This document shows positions 1 through 15,300 of a stretch of DNA of 64,000 bases, in pieces; position 1 is the first letter of the stretch, and each line of letters begins with the position of its first letter. The translations under genes and the position numbers were made by a program. Location: NCBI RefSeq assembly GCF_018320785.1, contig NC_054886.1:36013020-36077019 (forward strand), given 5' to 3'. The notes below the pieces were generated by a model. That model had not been told where the DNA came from and ran no database searches. It saw nothing but the letters and a program-made list of their open reading frames with translations. This DNA is from Cheilinus undulatus. Taxonomy: Eukaryota > Chordata > Actinopteri > Labriformes > Labridae.

Positions 1-1500
1 CAACAGTCATCAACAACACACCTGTAGAAACAGGCTGACAACAGTCATCAACACACCTGTAGAAACAGGCTGACACCAGTCATCAACACACCTGTAGAAA
101 CAGGCTGACAACAGTCATCAACACACCTGTAGAAACAAGCTGACAACAGTCATCAACACACCTGTAGAAACAAGCTGACAACAGTCATCAACAACACACC
201 TGTAGAAACAAGCTGACAACAGTCATCAACACACCTGTAGAAACAGGCTGACAACAGTCATCAACACACCTGTAGAAACAGGCTGACACCAGTCATCAAC
301 AACACACCTGTAGAAACAAGCTGACAACAGTCATCAACACACCTGTAGAAACAGGCTGACAACAGTCATCAACACACCTGTAGAAACAGGCTGACAACAG
401 TCATCAACACACCTGTAGAAACACGCTGACACCAGTCATCATCAACAAACCTGTAGAAACAGGCTGACAACAGTCATCAACACACCTGTAGAAACAGGCT
501 GACAACAGTCATCAACACACCTGTAGAAACAGGCTGACAACAGTCATCAACACACCTGTAGAAACAAGCTGACAACAGTCATCAACACACCTGTAGAAAC
601 AAGCTGACAACAGTCATCAACACACCTGTAGAAACAGGCTGACAACAGTCATCAACACACCTGTAGAAACAAGCTGACAACAGTCATCAACAACACACCT
701 GTAGAAACAAGCTGACAACAGTCATCAACAACACACCTGTAGAAACAGGCTGACAACAGTCATCAACACACCTGTAGAAACAAGCTGACAACAGTCATCA
801 ACAACACACCTGTAGAAACAAGCTGACAACAGTCATCAACAACACACCTGTAGAAACAGGCTGACAACAGTCATCAACACACCTGTAGAAACAAGCTGAC
901 AACAGTCATCAACAACACACCTGTAGAAACAGGCTGACAACAGTCATCAACACACCTGTAGAAACAGGCTGACACCAGTCATCAACACACCTGTAGAAAC
1001 AGGCTGACAACAGTCATCAACAATACACCTGTAGAAACAAGCTGACAACAGTCATCAACAACACACCTGTAGAAACAGGCTGACAACAGTCATCAACACA
1101 CCTGTAGAAACAGGCTGACACCAGTCATCAACACACCTGTAGAAACAGGCTGACAACAGTCATCAACACACCTGTAGAAACAAGCTGACAACAGTCATCA
1201 ACACACCTGTAGAAACAAGCTGACAACAGTCATCAACAACACACCTGTAGAAACAAGCTGACAACAGTCATCAACACACCTGTAGAAACAGGCTGACACC
1301 AGTCATCAACAACACACCTGTAGAAACAAGCTGACAACAGTCATCAACACACCTGTAGAAACAGGCTGACAACAGTCATCAACACACCTGTAGAAACAGG
1401 CTGACAACAGTCATCAACACACCTGTAGAAACAGGCTGACACCAGTCATCATCAACAAACCTGCAGAAACAGGCTGACAACAGTCATCAACAACACACCT
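1..1500. repeat. 35/38-bp minisatellite array
   Basis: About 42 head-to-tail copies of a 35-bp unit containing the core CACCTGTAGAAACA. Some copies carry an extra CAA after the TCATCAA stretch, making 38 bp. Copies also vary at AGGCTGA/AAGCTGA and ACAACAG/ACACCAG. The array runs off the left window edge, so its true length is unknown. No reading frame or gene is seen. Confidence 0.97.
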
Positions 1501-4500
1501 AACATAACCTAACCTAATCTAACCTAACTTAACATAACCTAACTTAACCTAACATGACGTAACATAACATAACCTAAACTAACCTAACCTAACCTAACAT
1601 AACATAACAAAACATAACATAAGCTCACTTAACCTAACCTAACCTAAACTAACCTACCTAACCTAACTTAATCTAACTAACCTATCCTAACCTAACCTAA
1701 CCTAACCTAACCTAACCTAACCTAACCTAACATAACCTAACCTAATCTAACCTAACTTAACATAACCTCACTTAACCTAACATGACGTAACATAACATAA
1801 CCTAAACTAACCTAACCTAACATAACATAACAAAACATAACATAAGCTCACTTAACCTAACCTAACCTAAACTAACCTACCTAACCTAACTTAATCTAAC
1901 TAACCTATCCTAACCTAACCTAACCTAACCTAACCTAACCTAAACTAAACTAAACTACCTAACCTAACCTAACCTACCTAACCTAAACTAACCTACCTAA
2001 CCTAACTTAACCTAACCTAACCTAACTTAATCTAACTAACCTATCCTAACCTAACCTACCTAACCTAACATAACATAACAAAACATAAAATAAGCTCACT
2101 TAACCTAACCTAACCTAAACTAACCTACCTAACCTAATTTAACCTAACCTAACTTAATCTAACTAACCTATCCTAACCTAACCTAACCTAAACTAACCTA
2201 ACCTAACCTAACCTAAACTAACCTCCCTAACCCCACTTAATCTAACTAACCTATCCTAACCTAAGCTAACCTAAGCTAACCTAACCTTACCTAACCTAAC
2301 CTAACCTAACCTAACCTAACCTAACCTAAACTAAACTACCTAACCTAACCTAACCTTAACTAAACTAAACTAAACTAAACTAAACTAAACTAAACTAAAC
2401 TAAACTACCTAACCTAACCTAACCTAACCTAACCTAACCCAACCCAACCCAACCCAAACTAAACTAAACTAAACTAAACTAAACTAAACTAAACTAAACT
2501 AAACTAAATTACCTAACCTAACCTAACCTAACCTAACCTAAACTAAACTAAACTAAACTACCTAACCTAACCTAACCTAACCTAACCTAAACTAAACTAC
2601 CTAACCTAACCTAACCTAAACTAAACTAAACTACCTAACCTAACCTAAACTAAACTAAACTAAACTAAACTAAACTAAACTAAACTAAACTAAACTAAAC
2701 TAAACTAAACTACATAACCTAACCTAACCTACCTAACCTAACCTAACCTAACCTACCTAACCTAACCTAACCTAGCCTAACTTAACCTAACTAACCTATC
2801 CTAACCTAAGCTAACCTAACCTAACCTTACCTTAACTAACCTATCTAACCTAACCAAACCTAACCTAAACTAAACTAAACTAACCTACCTAACCTAATTT
2901 CACCTAAACTAAACTAAACTAACCTACCTAACCTAACCTAACCTAACCTAACCTTAACCTTAACTAAACTAAACTAAACTAAACTAAACTAAACTAAACT
3001 AAACTAAACTAAACTAAACTACCTAACCTAACCTAACCTAACCCAACCCAACCCAAACTAAACTAAACTAAACTAAACTAAACTAAACTACCTAACCTAA
3101 CCTAACCTAACCTAAACTAAACTAAACTAAACTAAACTACCTAACCTAACCTAACCTAACCTAAACTAAACTAAACTACCTAACCTAACCTAACCTAACC
3201 TAACCTAAACTAAACTAAACTAAACTAAACTAAACTACCTAACCTAACCTAACCTAACCTAACCTAAACTAAACTAAACTACCTAACCTAACCTAACCTA
3301 ACCTAAACTAAACTAAACTAAACTAAACTACCTAACCTAACCTAACCTAACCTAACCTAAACTAAACTAAACTACCTAACCTAACCTAACCTAACCTAAC
3401 CTAACCTAAACTAAACTACCTAACCTAACCTAACCTAAACTAAACTAAACTACCTAACCTAACCTAAACTAAACTAAACTAAACTAAACTACATAACCTA
3501 ACCTAACCTAACCTTACCTAAACTAAACTAAACTACCTAACCTAACCTACCTAACCTAACCTAACCTAGCCTAATTTAACCTAACTAACCTATCCTAACC
3601 TAAGCTAACCTAACCTAACCTTACCTTAACTAACCTATCTAACCTAACCAAACCTAACCTAAACTAAACTAACCTAACCTACCTAACCTAATTTCACCTA
3701 AACTAAACTAAACTAACCTACCTAACCTAACCTAGCCTAACTTAACCTAACTAACCTAACCTAACCTAACCTAACCTAACCTAACCTAAACTAAACTAAA
3801 CTAAACTAAACTAAACTAACCTAACTTAAACTAAACTAAACTAAACTAACCTAACTTAAACTAAACTAAACTAAACTAAACTAAACTAAACTAAACTAAA
3901 CTAAACTACCTAACCTAACCTAACCTAACCTAACCTAGCCTAACTTAACCTAACTAACCTATCCTAACCTAACCTAACCTAACCTAAACTAACCTATCTA
4001 ACCTAACCAAACCTAACCTAAACTAAACTAACCTAACCTACCTAACCTAATTTCACCTAAACTAAACTAAACTAACCTACCTAACCTAACCTAGCCTAAC
4101 TTAACCTAACTAACCTATCCTAACCTAACCTAACCTTACCTAACCTAACCTAACCTAACCTAACCTAACCTAACCTAAACTAAACTAAACTAAACTAAAC
4201 TAAACTAAACTAAACTAAACTACCTAACCTAACCTAACCTAACCTAACCTAGCCTAACTTAACCTAACTAACCTATCCTAACCTAACCTAACCTAACCTA
4301 AACTAAACTAAACTAAACTAAACTAAACTAAACTAAACTAAACTAACCTAACTTAAACTAAACTAAACTAAACTAAACTACCTAACCTAACCTAACCTAA
4401 ACTAAACTAAACTAAACTAAACTAAACTAAACTAAACTAACTTAAACTAAACTAAACTAAACTACCTAACCTAACCTAACCTAACCTAACCTAAACTAAA

Positions 4501-4624
4501 CTAAACTAAACTAAACTAAACTAAACTAAACTAAACTAAACTAAACTAAACTAACCTAACCTAACTTAAACTAAACTAAACTAAACTACCTAACCTAACC
4601 TAACCTAACCTAACCTAACCTAGC
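1501..4624. repeat. Degenerate pentanucleotide satellite (AACCT)n/(AACTA)n
   Basis: About 3.1 kb of pentamer repeat alternating between AACCT blocks and AACTA blocks, with interspersed AACAT, AACTT and AACCC variants. The 1501-1730 stretch is largely repeated about 231 bp downstream (the variant CATGACGTAACAT is at about 1552 and again at about 1783). The minus strand reads TTAGG, like arthropod telomere DNA, but no vertebrate TTAGGG hexamer run is present. It directly abuts the 35-bp array. Confidence 0.95.
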
Positions 4625-5782
4625 CTAGCAGAGTTCAGAGTTCAGAGTTACTTCAGTGTCTACCTTCTTATCCTCACTGCTGGGATTCTGGAATACTGTC
4701 ACATGTTTTCCTGCTGTTGGGAAGTTCAGAGCGGTACAGAGCTGGTTGCCCCCAGACCTTTACTAATTTCTCCCTCTCTGGTACGGACGCCTGACGTCAA
4801 GAATAAAGTTTGCTGCATTGATGTGGGGTTAAATCAGCCACAGACTTTGGGACAGACTATCTTCCCAGATACTGAAACAGAAACTCCCTGCAGCATGATT
4901 GTATGTCAGCTCTGAGGATAGGAGGAGAGGATGAAGAGTGAGGAGGAGGAGGGATTAGCAGGGAATGTGGCGGTCCTCCTGAGTCAGCAGCACAGACACG
5001 GACAGCTCTGATTGGATTATCTGGAATTATACCTGCGTAGGTGCAGGGGGGCTGACCTGAGGGCTGAAGAATAACTGAGCTTACCAGAATGTTCTGTGAT
5101 ATTCTAACTCATAATCTAACTGTGGTTCAGACTGGCTCTCCTCTCCTCTTCTTCTTTTTGCCTTCATCCTTCAGGTTGTGCTAGCGATGTGTTCTCTGTG
5201 GAGAACACATCTATTTAGTCAGTTTTATTCTGACAAACTAAACAGAATGTCATTTTCTCCAGCAGGGGCACAAAACACACAGAGGACTGACACCTGAAGG
5301 ATTAACATTCATGTTGTATTTCAGGGGGTCACATGGCTCATCCAGCCTGTGAGACCTTTCTCCTGAAGTAACAGCCAAGCCCCCCTCACCTATAGAAGAG
5401 GACCTTCAAAATAAAAGACCTCTCAGATCTGTCATACTCATCAGATCTGGCTAATCTTGACCGGCAAGGCTCACAAACAACTAAACCCGACATAAACACC
5501 AGTATGAATGTCCATGGAGAAAATTACTGGAAATGAAGATGGAGAATCTGCCTTAAATTTTCAGGAATTTGGAAATTTGGAAATATTTATGAAAACTTTT
5601 GTGAACTAGTTTGGAAATTTTCTTTGACATTTTCACATGAAATTAAGGGAATTCGTTTAAAAATTTGTTTGGAAATATTTATGAAAACTTCTGGGGAATT
5701 TGTTTGGAAAATTTTCTGAGAAATTTTCACATGAATTTAAGGGAATTTGTTTAGAAATGTGTTTGTTTGTCTCTGTCCTCAG
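4625..5782. other. Low-copy sequence, no gene recognised
   Basis: Complexity becomes normal after the satellite. A 70-codon open frame at 4703-4915 shows no family features. A short perfect hairpin (11-bp arms) is at 5186-5211. The stretch 5550-5760 is AT-rich with internal near-repeats around GGAAATATTTATGAAAAC. It lies upstream of the zinc-finger pseudogene and might hold its lost 5' part, but I see no start-bearing exon. Confidence 0.5.
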
Positions 5783-7661
<1,879 letters not shown>

Positions 7662-7781
7662 GGTAGTTAAAATACAGATACCTTTAACAAACAGCTGCAA
7701 CCATACTTCACTCTGACTCTGAGTCTGTTCATAAACGGGTAGAAGGACAGGACAGGACGGTAGCTTCTAATTCCTGTAAAT

Positions 7782-8592
7782 CAGGGGTGTTCAAAGCGTG
7801 TGAGAGTGAGCCTCCCCTGAGAGAAAATTATTCATTTGGTGGACTCCCACCCACATAAAGATTCACATTTAAAAAAACAACATATTTTCAAACATTTATG
7901 TCTAATTTTAAATATTTTTAACATCTTTGATATTTTGGTCTGCAACTGTTTTTAAACATCTGTCTTTACCAGGTAATCAGCTATTTGGTTTCAGTCATGA
8001 ATTTATTACCAATACTACCTGATTATTCTGCTCTGATAATCCTTAAAGCAGCGTTCCTCAACCAAAGAGTCAAACTGTTGAAAAATACCTCTGAGAGAGC
8101 CACAGTGTAAGAGGTGGAGAGTGGCAAAAACAAGGTAAAAAAATGAGTAAAAAAAGCAGTCAAGAATGGCAAAAATGGGCAAAAGGTAGTAAAAAAGTGT
8201 TATTTAGTGAAAAAATGATGATTAAATGGATGAAAAATGTCTAAAAACACAGTGAAAAAGGGCAAAAATGGTCAAAAAGTAAGAAAAAAGTGGTATTTGA
8301 TGACAAAAGGATGCTTAAATGGATGAAAATGATCAAAAAATGGTATACAGGGGAATAAAAGTTTCCCTTTTTTAAGGTTTTCTGGGAGAATAATATCTAA
8401 AATGAAGACATCATAGAGCCACTAATAATCACACGTTGAGTATCACTGCCTTAAAATAACTATTAGTCTATTCATTTTGCTCCATGACCAGCAGAGGTTA
8501 GCAAAGAAAATCACTTTTCTTTCTGGTTTATGGTTCCACGCCTCCCCTGAAGCTCTGCGGCGCCCCCCAGGGGAGGCCACCTCACACTTCTG
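7782..8592. mobile_element. Non-autonomous hAT-type transposon with 8-bp TSD
   Basis: The element begins CAGGGGTGTTCAAAGCGTG and ends ...CACACTTCTG, with subterminal inverted GCCTCCCCTGA-like blocks. It is flanked by a perfect 8-bp direct repeat, CTGTAAAT (7774-7781 and 8593-8600). CAGGGG-type ends plus an 8-bp duplication are hallmarks of hAT elements. No transposase is visible. A second element (8049-8448) is nested inside. Confidence 0.85.
8049..8448. mobile_element. Nested hAT-type MITE, 400 bp
   Basis: The ends are CAGCGTTCCTCAACC and ...GTTGAGTATCACTG. The flanking 8-bp repeat is CCTTAAAG (8041-8048) and CCTTAAAA (8449-8456), 7 of 8 identical. The interior is degenerate A-rich tandem sequence built on AAAATGGGCAAAAAG. 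The same left portion (CAAAGAG..CAAACTGTTGAAAAATACC) recurs at about 17134, showing a repeat family. Confidence 0.82.
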
Positions 8593-8641
8593 CTGTAAAT
8601 AATCCGTCACCACCACAGCGCTGGTCTTCAGTGTCTGTGTC

Positions 8642-8647
8642 TTTATT
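8642..8647 (-). terminator. srrt: srrt polyadenylation signal
   Basis: On the minus strand this is AATAAA, about 190 bp past the srrt stop codon. No stronger candidate lies between them, so it is the likely 3' end signal and puts the transcript end near 8620. Confidence 0.75.
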
Positions 8648-8833
8648 GGAAATTTGATTCAGATCATTTGTACTAATGACAGAAACGTTGGTCCTGCTGG
8701 CGGACACAAACACCTAACGCTAAAAAAACAACAAAAAAAGACAAAAACAAACATGGGGGCAATCAAAGGAATCATGGGACATGTAGGAATAAAAAAGGTC
8801 TAAAAAAACATCCTGTGGTTTCACGGTCTGGGT

Positions 8834-9308
8834 TTAAAAGAAGTCGAGGTCGTCGGGGGCGTCCAGGTCTCTGTACTCGATGATGGAGCGGGGGTCCCCT
8901 CGCACGCCCCTGCACAAAGAGAGGGAGAGAGAGTTACATCCAATCACTACACGTTTATAAATCATACTCCACCATGACTCCACTCTCTCTACCTGTTCCT
9001 CTGTTTCCCTGGAAACCCTCCTCCTCCCATGGGACCTCTGAAGTTGTCAAAGTTGCCCCGCCCCGCCCCGAACTGGTTGGGGAGGTAGGGCGGTCCTACG
9101 CCTGCAAAACACAAACAAAGGTTTGGAGGAGCTTCTCACTGAGTCCATGTTTGAGGGTCGGTCTGTCCTGTGGTCATGTTGGAGCTTTAATGTGTAAATG
9201 TTTTACCGGGGAAGCCAGGCATCGGCGGTCTGACTCCAGGTGGATATCCCAGAAGGCTTTGCTGCTGTGGCGACTGACCGGGAAATCCAGGCAGACTCTG
9301 AGGAGCAG
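8834..9308 (-). CDS. srrt: srrt exons 19-21: Pro/Gly tail and acidic C-terminus
   Basis: Exon 9207-9308 encodes [20 protein letters not shown]. Exon 8993-9101 encodes a Gly/Phe-rich stretch with [12 protein letters not shown]. The last exon, 8834-8909, ends [20 protein letters not shown] then DFF and a TAA stop (8834-8836). The acidic C-terminus of ARS2 is known to contact the cap-binding complex and is fully conserved here. Confidence 0.96.
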
Positions 9309-12300
9309 CTGAAACAGAAAGACCAGGTCAGTTTTCACCGCTCTCCTACATTTCCCATGAGGCTTTTCAGCTGCAGACATGTCAGCCACCTTGTGCTGGT
9401 GGTGGGAGGGGCTTGTTCTCGGGTAGAGCGGGCCTCTTGGCGTCCAGCAGGTAGTTGTTGAAGAAGGTCACTTCCTGTCTGACGGCAGCCACCTTCTCGC
9501 CGTGTTTGTTCAGGATGTGTTTGCGGACGAACTCCGGGGCCTGGGGGAGCGATGGAGAGTGTTACCATGGCAACCACTTTGTAAAAACACACACGGACAG
9601 GTAGGTATGAAAGTTTTAACAAACTTTCCTACGGCGTGAAGCCTCATGATAAAAGAGAAACCATATCACTGGTTAACTAGAGCAGGGGTTCTCGACCCTG
9701 GGGTCGGGATCCCATTGGGGGTCGCGAGACACTGAGAGGGGGTCTCCAGATTCCTTAAAAACTAAGAACATTTTTGAATGAAACTGTTGCCACTTTACAC
9801 CAACTTTGCCTAATTTTAGCCCGTTTTTATCACTTTTCACACCAATTTTATACATTTTAACCCGTTTTTATCACTTTTCACACCAATTTTATACATTTAA
9901 ACCCTTTTTAATCACTTTTCACACCAATTTTATCCATTTTAACCCTTTTTTATCACTTTTCACACCAATTTTATACATTTAAACCCTTTTTAATCACTTT
10001 TCACACCAATTTTATCCATTTTAACCCATTTTCATCACTTTTCACACCAATTTTATACATTTTAACCCGTTTTTATCACTTTTCACACCAATTTTATACA
10101 TTTTAACCCGTTTTTATCACTTTTCACACCAATTTTATACATTTTAACCAGTTTCTATCACTTTTCACACCATTTCATACATTTTAACAAATTTACTTCT
10201 TCGCACAATTTTAAAATTTATACCATTTTTAATCACTCTATCCAAACTACTTTATCAATTTTTAACCCATTTTTGTCACTTTTTAACACCAATTTTCTAA
10301 CTTTTACCCATTTTTTATCACTTTTCACCCATTTTGTCAATTTTTACCCATTTTCACAACTTAAAACCCATTTTTGGTCGGTTTAAACCCTTTCCATCAA
10401 TTTTTTCTGCATGGTTTTGTCACTTCTAAACCAAATCTTGCCACTCTCTGTCTATTGTTGGCTCTGTTGACACATTTTAGCCACCATTAACCACTATTTG
10501 CCACTTTCACAATTTCATAAGCCAATTTTTGACAGTATCTGACACCTTTATTTTGGGGGTCCCTGGTCTCTGGTATTTTGGGGGTCCCTGGTCTCTGACA
10601 CCTTTATTTTGGGTCCCTGGTCTCTGACACCTTTATTTTGGGGGTCCCTGGTCTCTGGTACCTCTATTTTGGGGGTCCCTGGTCTCTGACACCTTTATTT
10701 TGGGGGTCCCTGGTCTCTGGCACCTTTATTTTGGGGGTCCCTGGTCTCTGACACCTTTATTTTGGGTCCCTGGTCTCTGACACCTTTATTTTGGGGGTCC
10801 CTGGTCTCTGGTACCTCCATTTTGGGGGTCCCTGGTCTCTGGCACCTTTATTTTGGGGGTCCCTGGTCTCTGACACCTTTATTTTGGGGGTCCCTGGTCT
10901 CTGGTATTTTGGGGGTCCCTGGTCTCTGGTATTTTGGGGGTCGCGGCCTGAAAAGGTTGAGAACCCCTGACCTAGAGAACTAGAACGACATCACACCAGC
11001 ACCTGATTTCCCCCCTCAGGTATTCACCTGTCCAGCTGTCAGAGGTGGAGCAGCTGTTTCTGGGTTTGTTCCTCTCCTACAGTTAAACCCAGCATGCATC
11101 ATTCCTGATCCTGATACCAGGACTCACCTTGAACTTCTTCCCGCTCAGAGGACAGAGCCACTTGTCTTTACTGAGCTCCTGAGTGTTGGCCGACAGGAAC
11201 TTCTCCACCTGCAGAGAGAGGACGCAGGTTTAGATCCAGAGTTTAAATCAGAGCCACGATTAAAAGACCAGCGTCTCTCTCACCTCCTGCTCCGGCTCCT
11301 TCTTTCCCAGCCTGGCGGCGTCTTCGTCGCTCAGAGTCTCTGAGAGGGAGAGCAGCGGAGCCAGGCGCTCCTCACACATCCTCTGATGTTCGCTCACTGT
11401 CCAATCACAGCACAGCAGCACGTCAGTGTTAAGTCTGGTATTCAGAGCAGCTTACTACAAAAATAACTGCAGGCTTTTATACGACTATGTGAGCAAACAG
11501 CCTGACGTCATGACTGAGACTGTTTTTATTAAAAACAGCTCTTCATCAGCATCCATGTTTATTCATAAAGCCACACCGCCATCTGCTGGCCTGGCATGTA
11601 CATGACATCACCTCTCCGCTCCATGTGTCCGCCCCTGTCATTAAACAGGGGGGTCAAACTCACTGACCTGAGGGCCTAACAGGGTCCACATTTACCCGTC
11701 AACCTCATTTTCACCACTAATACTTTACAGGGAAAAAGTTAGCAATGATGATGAAGGATTCTGGGATTTAAAAAGTCAAAATGTTTTTATAAAGGCGCAA
11801 AATATGAGAGAAAAAGTCAAACTTATGAGTTCAAAATGTCAAAACACAAAGTTAGATGTTAAAATAATGATTTTAAAAGGCAAATATATAAAAAAGAAAG
11901 TCACAATCATGTTATAAGGCAATAGTATGACCTAATATTGAAAATGGTGCACCTAAAAGATCAAAATATGAGACAAAACTAAAAAAATAAATAAATTCAA
12001 AACTTTAAATATGATAATAAAAGTCAAAATTATAAATTAAAAAGTTCAAAATATGAGACAAAAAGTGAAAATTATAAATTCAAAGTGTAAAATATGAGAT
12101 TTAAAGTCAAAATATAAATTGAAAAGGTCAAAATATAAGATAAAAGTGCAAAGAATAAATTCAGAACTTTAAATATGATAATAAAAGTCAAAATTATAAG
12201 TTGAAGAGGTAAAAATTTGAGACAAAAAGTGAAATTGTAAATTGAAAGTTTAAAATATGAGACTAATAGTCAAAACTATAGCTTGAAAAGGTCAAAATAT

Positions 12301-15300
12301 AAGACAAAAAGTGAAAATAATAAATGAAAAGGTCAAAATATGAGACAAAAAGTGAAAATAATAAATTGATAGTTTAAAATGTGAGATTTAAAGTCAAAAG
12401 GGAAAAATTTGAGACAAAAAGTGAAAATAAAATAGAGAAAGTTTAAAATATGATATTAAAAGTCAAAATATAAATTGAAAAGGTCAAAATATGAGACAAA
12501 AAGTGAAAATTATAAATGGAGAGTTTAAAATATGAGACAAAAAGTGAAAATTATAAATGGAAAGTTCAAAATATGAGACAAAAAGTGAAAATTATAAATG
12601 GAAAGTTCAAAATATGAGACAAAAAGTGAAAATTATAAATGGGGAGTTTAAAATATGAGACAAAAAGTGAAAATTATAAATGGAAAGTTTAAAATATGAG
12701 ACAAAAAGTAAAAATAATAAATGAAAAGGTCAAAAAATGAGGCAAAAAGTGAAAATTATAAATGGAAAGTTTAAAATATGAGATTAATAGTCAAAATTAT
12801 AGATGAAAAGGTCAAAATTTGAGACAAAAAGTGAAAATTATAAATGGAAAGTTTAAAATATGAGACAAAAAGTGAAAATTATAAATGAAAAGTTTCAAAT
12901 ATGAGATTATTAGTCAAAATTATAAACTGAAAAGATCAAAATATGAGATTAAAAAGTGAAAATAAAACATTTTAAATGGTGAAAATGTGAAATAAAAGTC
13001 TAATATGACTTAAGGACATGTGATATCATCAAGGTTAAGTTTAAATCTGCAGGCCTCATATTTTAGGGCCAGTTATAATAAGAATAGGATACTTGAGGGC
13101 CAGTTTTAACTGTACCACGGGCTGGATTTGGCCCCCGGGCCTTGAGTTTGACACCCCTGTTGTAAATGTCCCCCAGCTTTAAAAGAGAACCCGCCTCCGT
13201 ACCTTCAGCTGCAGTGATCTTGCCCACAGGTAGGGGTCCTCGTACGTGGATCAGGCCGCAGCGATGAGGCATCTCGTCCTCGGCAGGGTACTCACAGAAG
13301 TTATAATAATCTACAGAGTGGACCAGACGCAGGTAGAGCAGCAGCCGGTCCAGGACCTGCACAGAAAACCACACACCTTAGTCAATTACCACACAGACAG
13401 GAACCAGCACACTCAAGCAGAGCTCCGCCCACCTCCAGCAGCTTATCGTCTGTCTCCACCGTCACCTCAGAGGAGGCGGGGTCTTTTCCGTCCGCCCCCT
13501 CGTCTGCGGTCCCCGAGGCTCCCGTCAGCTCCTCCTCCTCGGCGCTCACCTCCTCGATCAAGTAGTCCGTGATGTTCTTCAGGACCGGGTTGGTCTCCAT
13601 CTGCAGGTCCAACACAGACGCATGGTCACTACCTTTATTTTCACCATGACTACAGCCATGACGGGAGCTCAGCGTACCTCTCCGGCCCACAGCGCCCCCT
13701 TCTGGTCCAGACTGTGGATGAGTCGGGCCGATAGTCTGATGTCGTTCCTGACCACCGGTTTGTGGTGAGTCAGACCGTTAACGGCCCGAACGCGCCGACA
13801 CAGATCTCTGTTGACCACCGGGGCGAGCTCGCAGTCCCTGAGCTGTCAGAGAGACACCACAGGAGATTTATTTATTTCTTCATTTAAAAGAATGTCTCAG
13901 TTTGAATCTGAGGAACCGAGTTTGATACCCTGATGTTCTGCAGGTTCCAGCACGTCTCCTTTATGTTCACACTGCGGTCAAAGGTCACCCAGCAGCGCCT
14001 GAAGAACCTGAAACACCAACAGAATAAGTCTGAGCTGATATTTTCACACCATATTTATATCAATACAAAATAGACTAATATAACAGACAAGGTGGCCCAT
14101 AAGGGAGAGGTTCCTGGGACCCAGCCAACTGTGGGTGACAAAAGTGGACAAGAGATGTCTGAAAGGTGGAAAAAGTGGTTGAAAGTGATGAAAAAACATG
14201 GCAAAGTTGGAAAAAAGTGGCAAGACAACGTCAAAAATGGGTAAGAATTGACATAAGGAACCAAAAAAATGGGTTACAAGTGGCCAAAAATGGGTTAAAT
14301 GTTGTAAAAAGGTGGTAAAATGGGTTTAAAGGGGATTAAAAAAAAGGGGCAAAATTGGCAAAAAGTGGCCAAACAAGGCAAAGTCAACAAAAATTGGCAA
14401 AAAGGGTGGAAAAAAATGGGTTGAACGTGTCAATAAGATGGCAAAATAGGTTACAAGTGGCAGAAAAGTGTCCCGAAGGGTTAAAGTTGCTAAATGGGGG
14501 AAAAAGAGGTTAAAAGTGATGAAAAAAACATGGCAAAATTGGGAAAAAGTGGCAAGACAAAGTCAAAACTGGGTAAGAATTGACATAATGAACCAAACAA
14601 TGGGTTACAAGTGAGCAAAAAGGGTTAAATGTTGTAAAAAGGTGGTAAAATGGGTTTAAAGGGGATTTAAATAATGGGCAAACAAGTGGCCAAACAAAGG
14701 CAAAGCGAGCGGAAATTGGCAGAATGGTGGAAAAAATGGGTTGAAAGTGTCAAAATAGTGTCAAAATAGCGGTAAAATCGGTTACAAGTGGCAGAAAAGT
14801 CACCCAAAGGGTTAAAGTTGCTAAATGGGGGAAAAAAGGGGTTAAAAGTGATGAAAAAAGTGGCAAAAAATGTCCAAATTACAGCAAAAGTAGGCAAAAA
14901 CTGGCAAAAAAATGTTGCAAAAATGGGTCAAAAGTATTTAAAAAAGCTGCAACATTGCATATAAGCAGCAAAAATGGTTTAAGTTGTCAAAATCAGTGGC
15001 AGAATGGAGAAAAACGGTTAATTTGGTTAAAAGAAGCATGAATTAATCATTGCAACATGAATTTCAACTCAATAATAGCTAGCCAAATGAGCTAACTGTT
15101 AGCCAGGATGCTAGCAACAATGCTACTGACCCAACACTCAGACACTGACATCATCAATAAGTCCCACCTGGGGAGGGGCCACACTCTGACCCCCACACTC
15201 TGACTCCCACACGCTGACCCACACAACCTGACCCACACAACCTGACACACACAACCTGACACACACAACCTGACCCCCACACCCTGACCCCCAGACCCTG

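Noticed and set aside
1-1500. CRISPR array
   Set aside because: Units are contiguous tandem copies with no unique spacers, and the genome is eukaryotic. The same applies to the other arrays.
1501-4624. True chromosome-end telomere
   Set aside because: The repeat is a degenerate pentamer with many block variants and no TTAGGG run, and unique genes follow on one side and a different array on the other.
12000-13000. Possible matrix-attachment or origin region in AT-rich DNA
   Set aside because: The AT richness is explained by a degenerate repeat inside a hAT-type element; nothing specific supports an origin.
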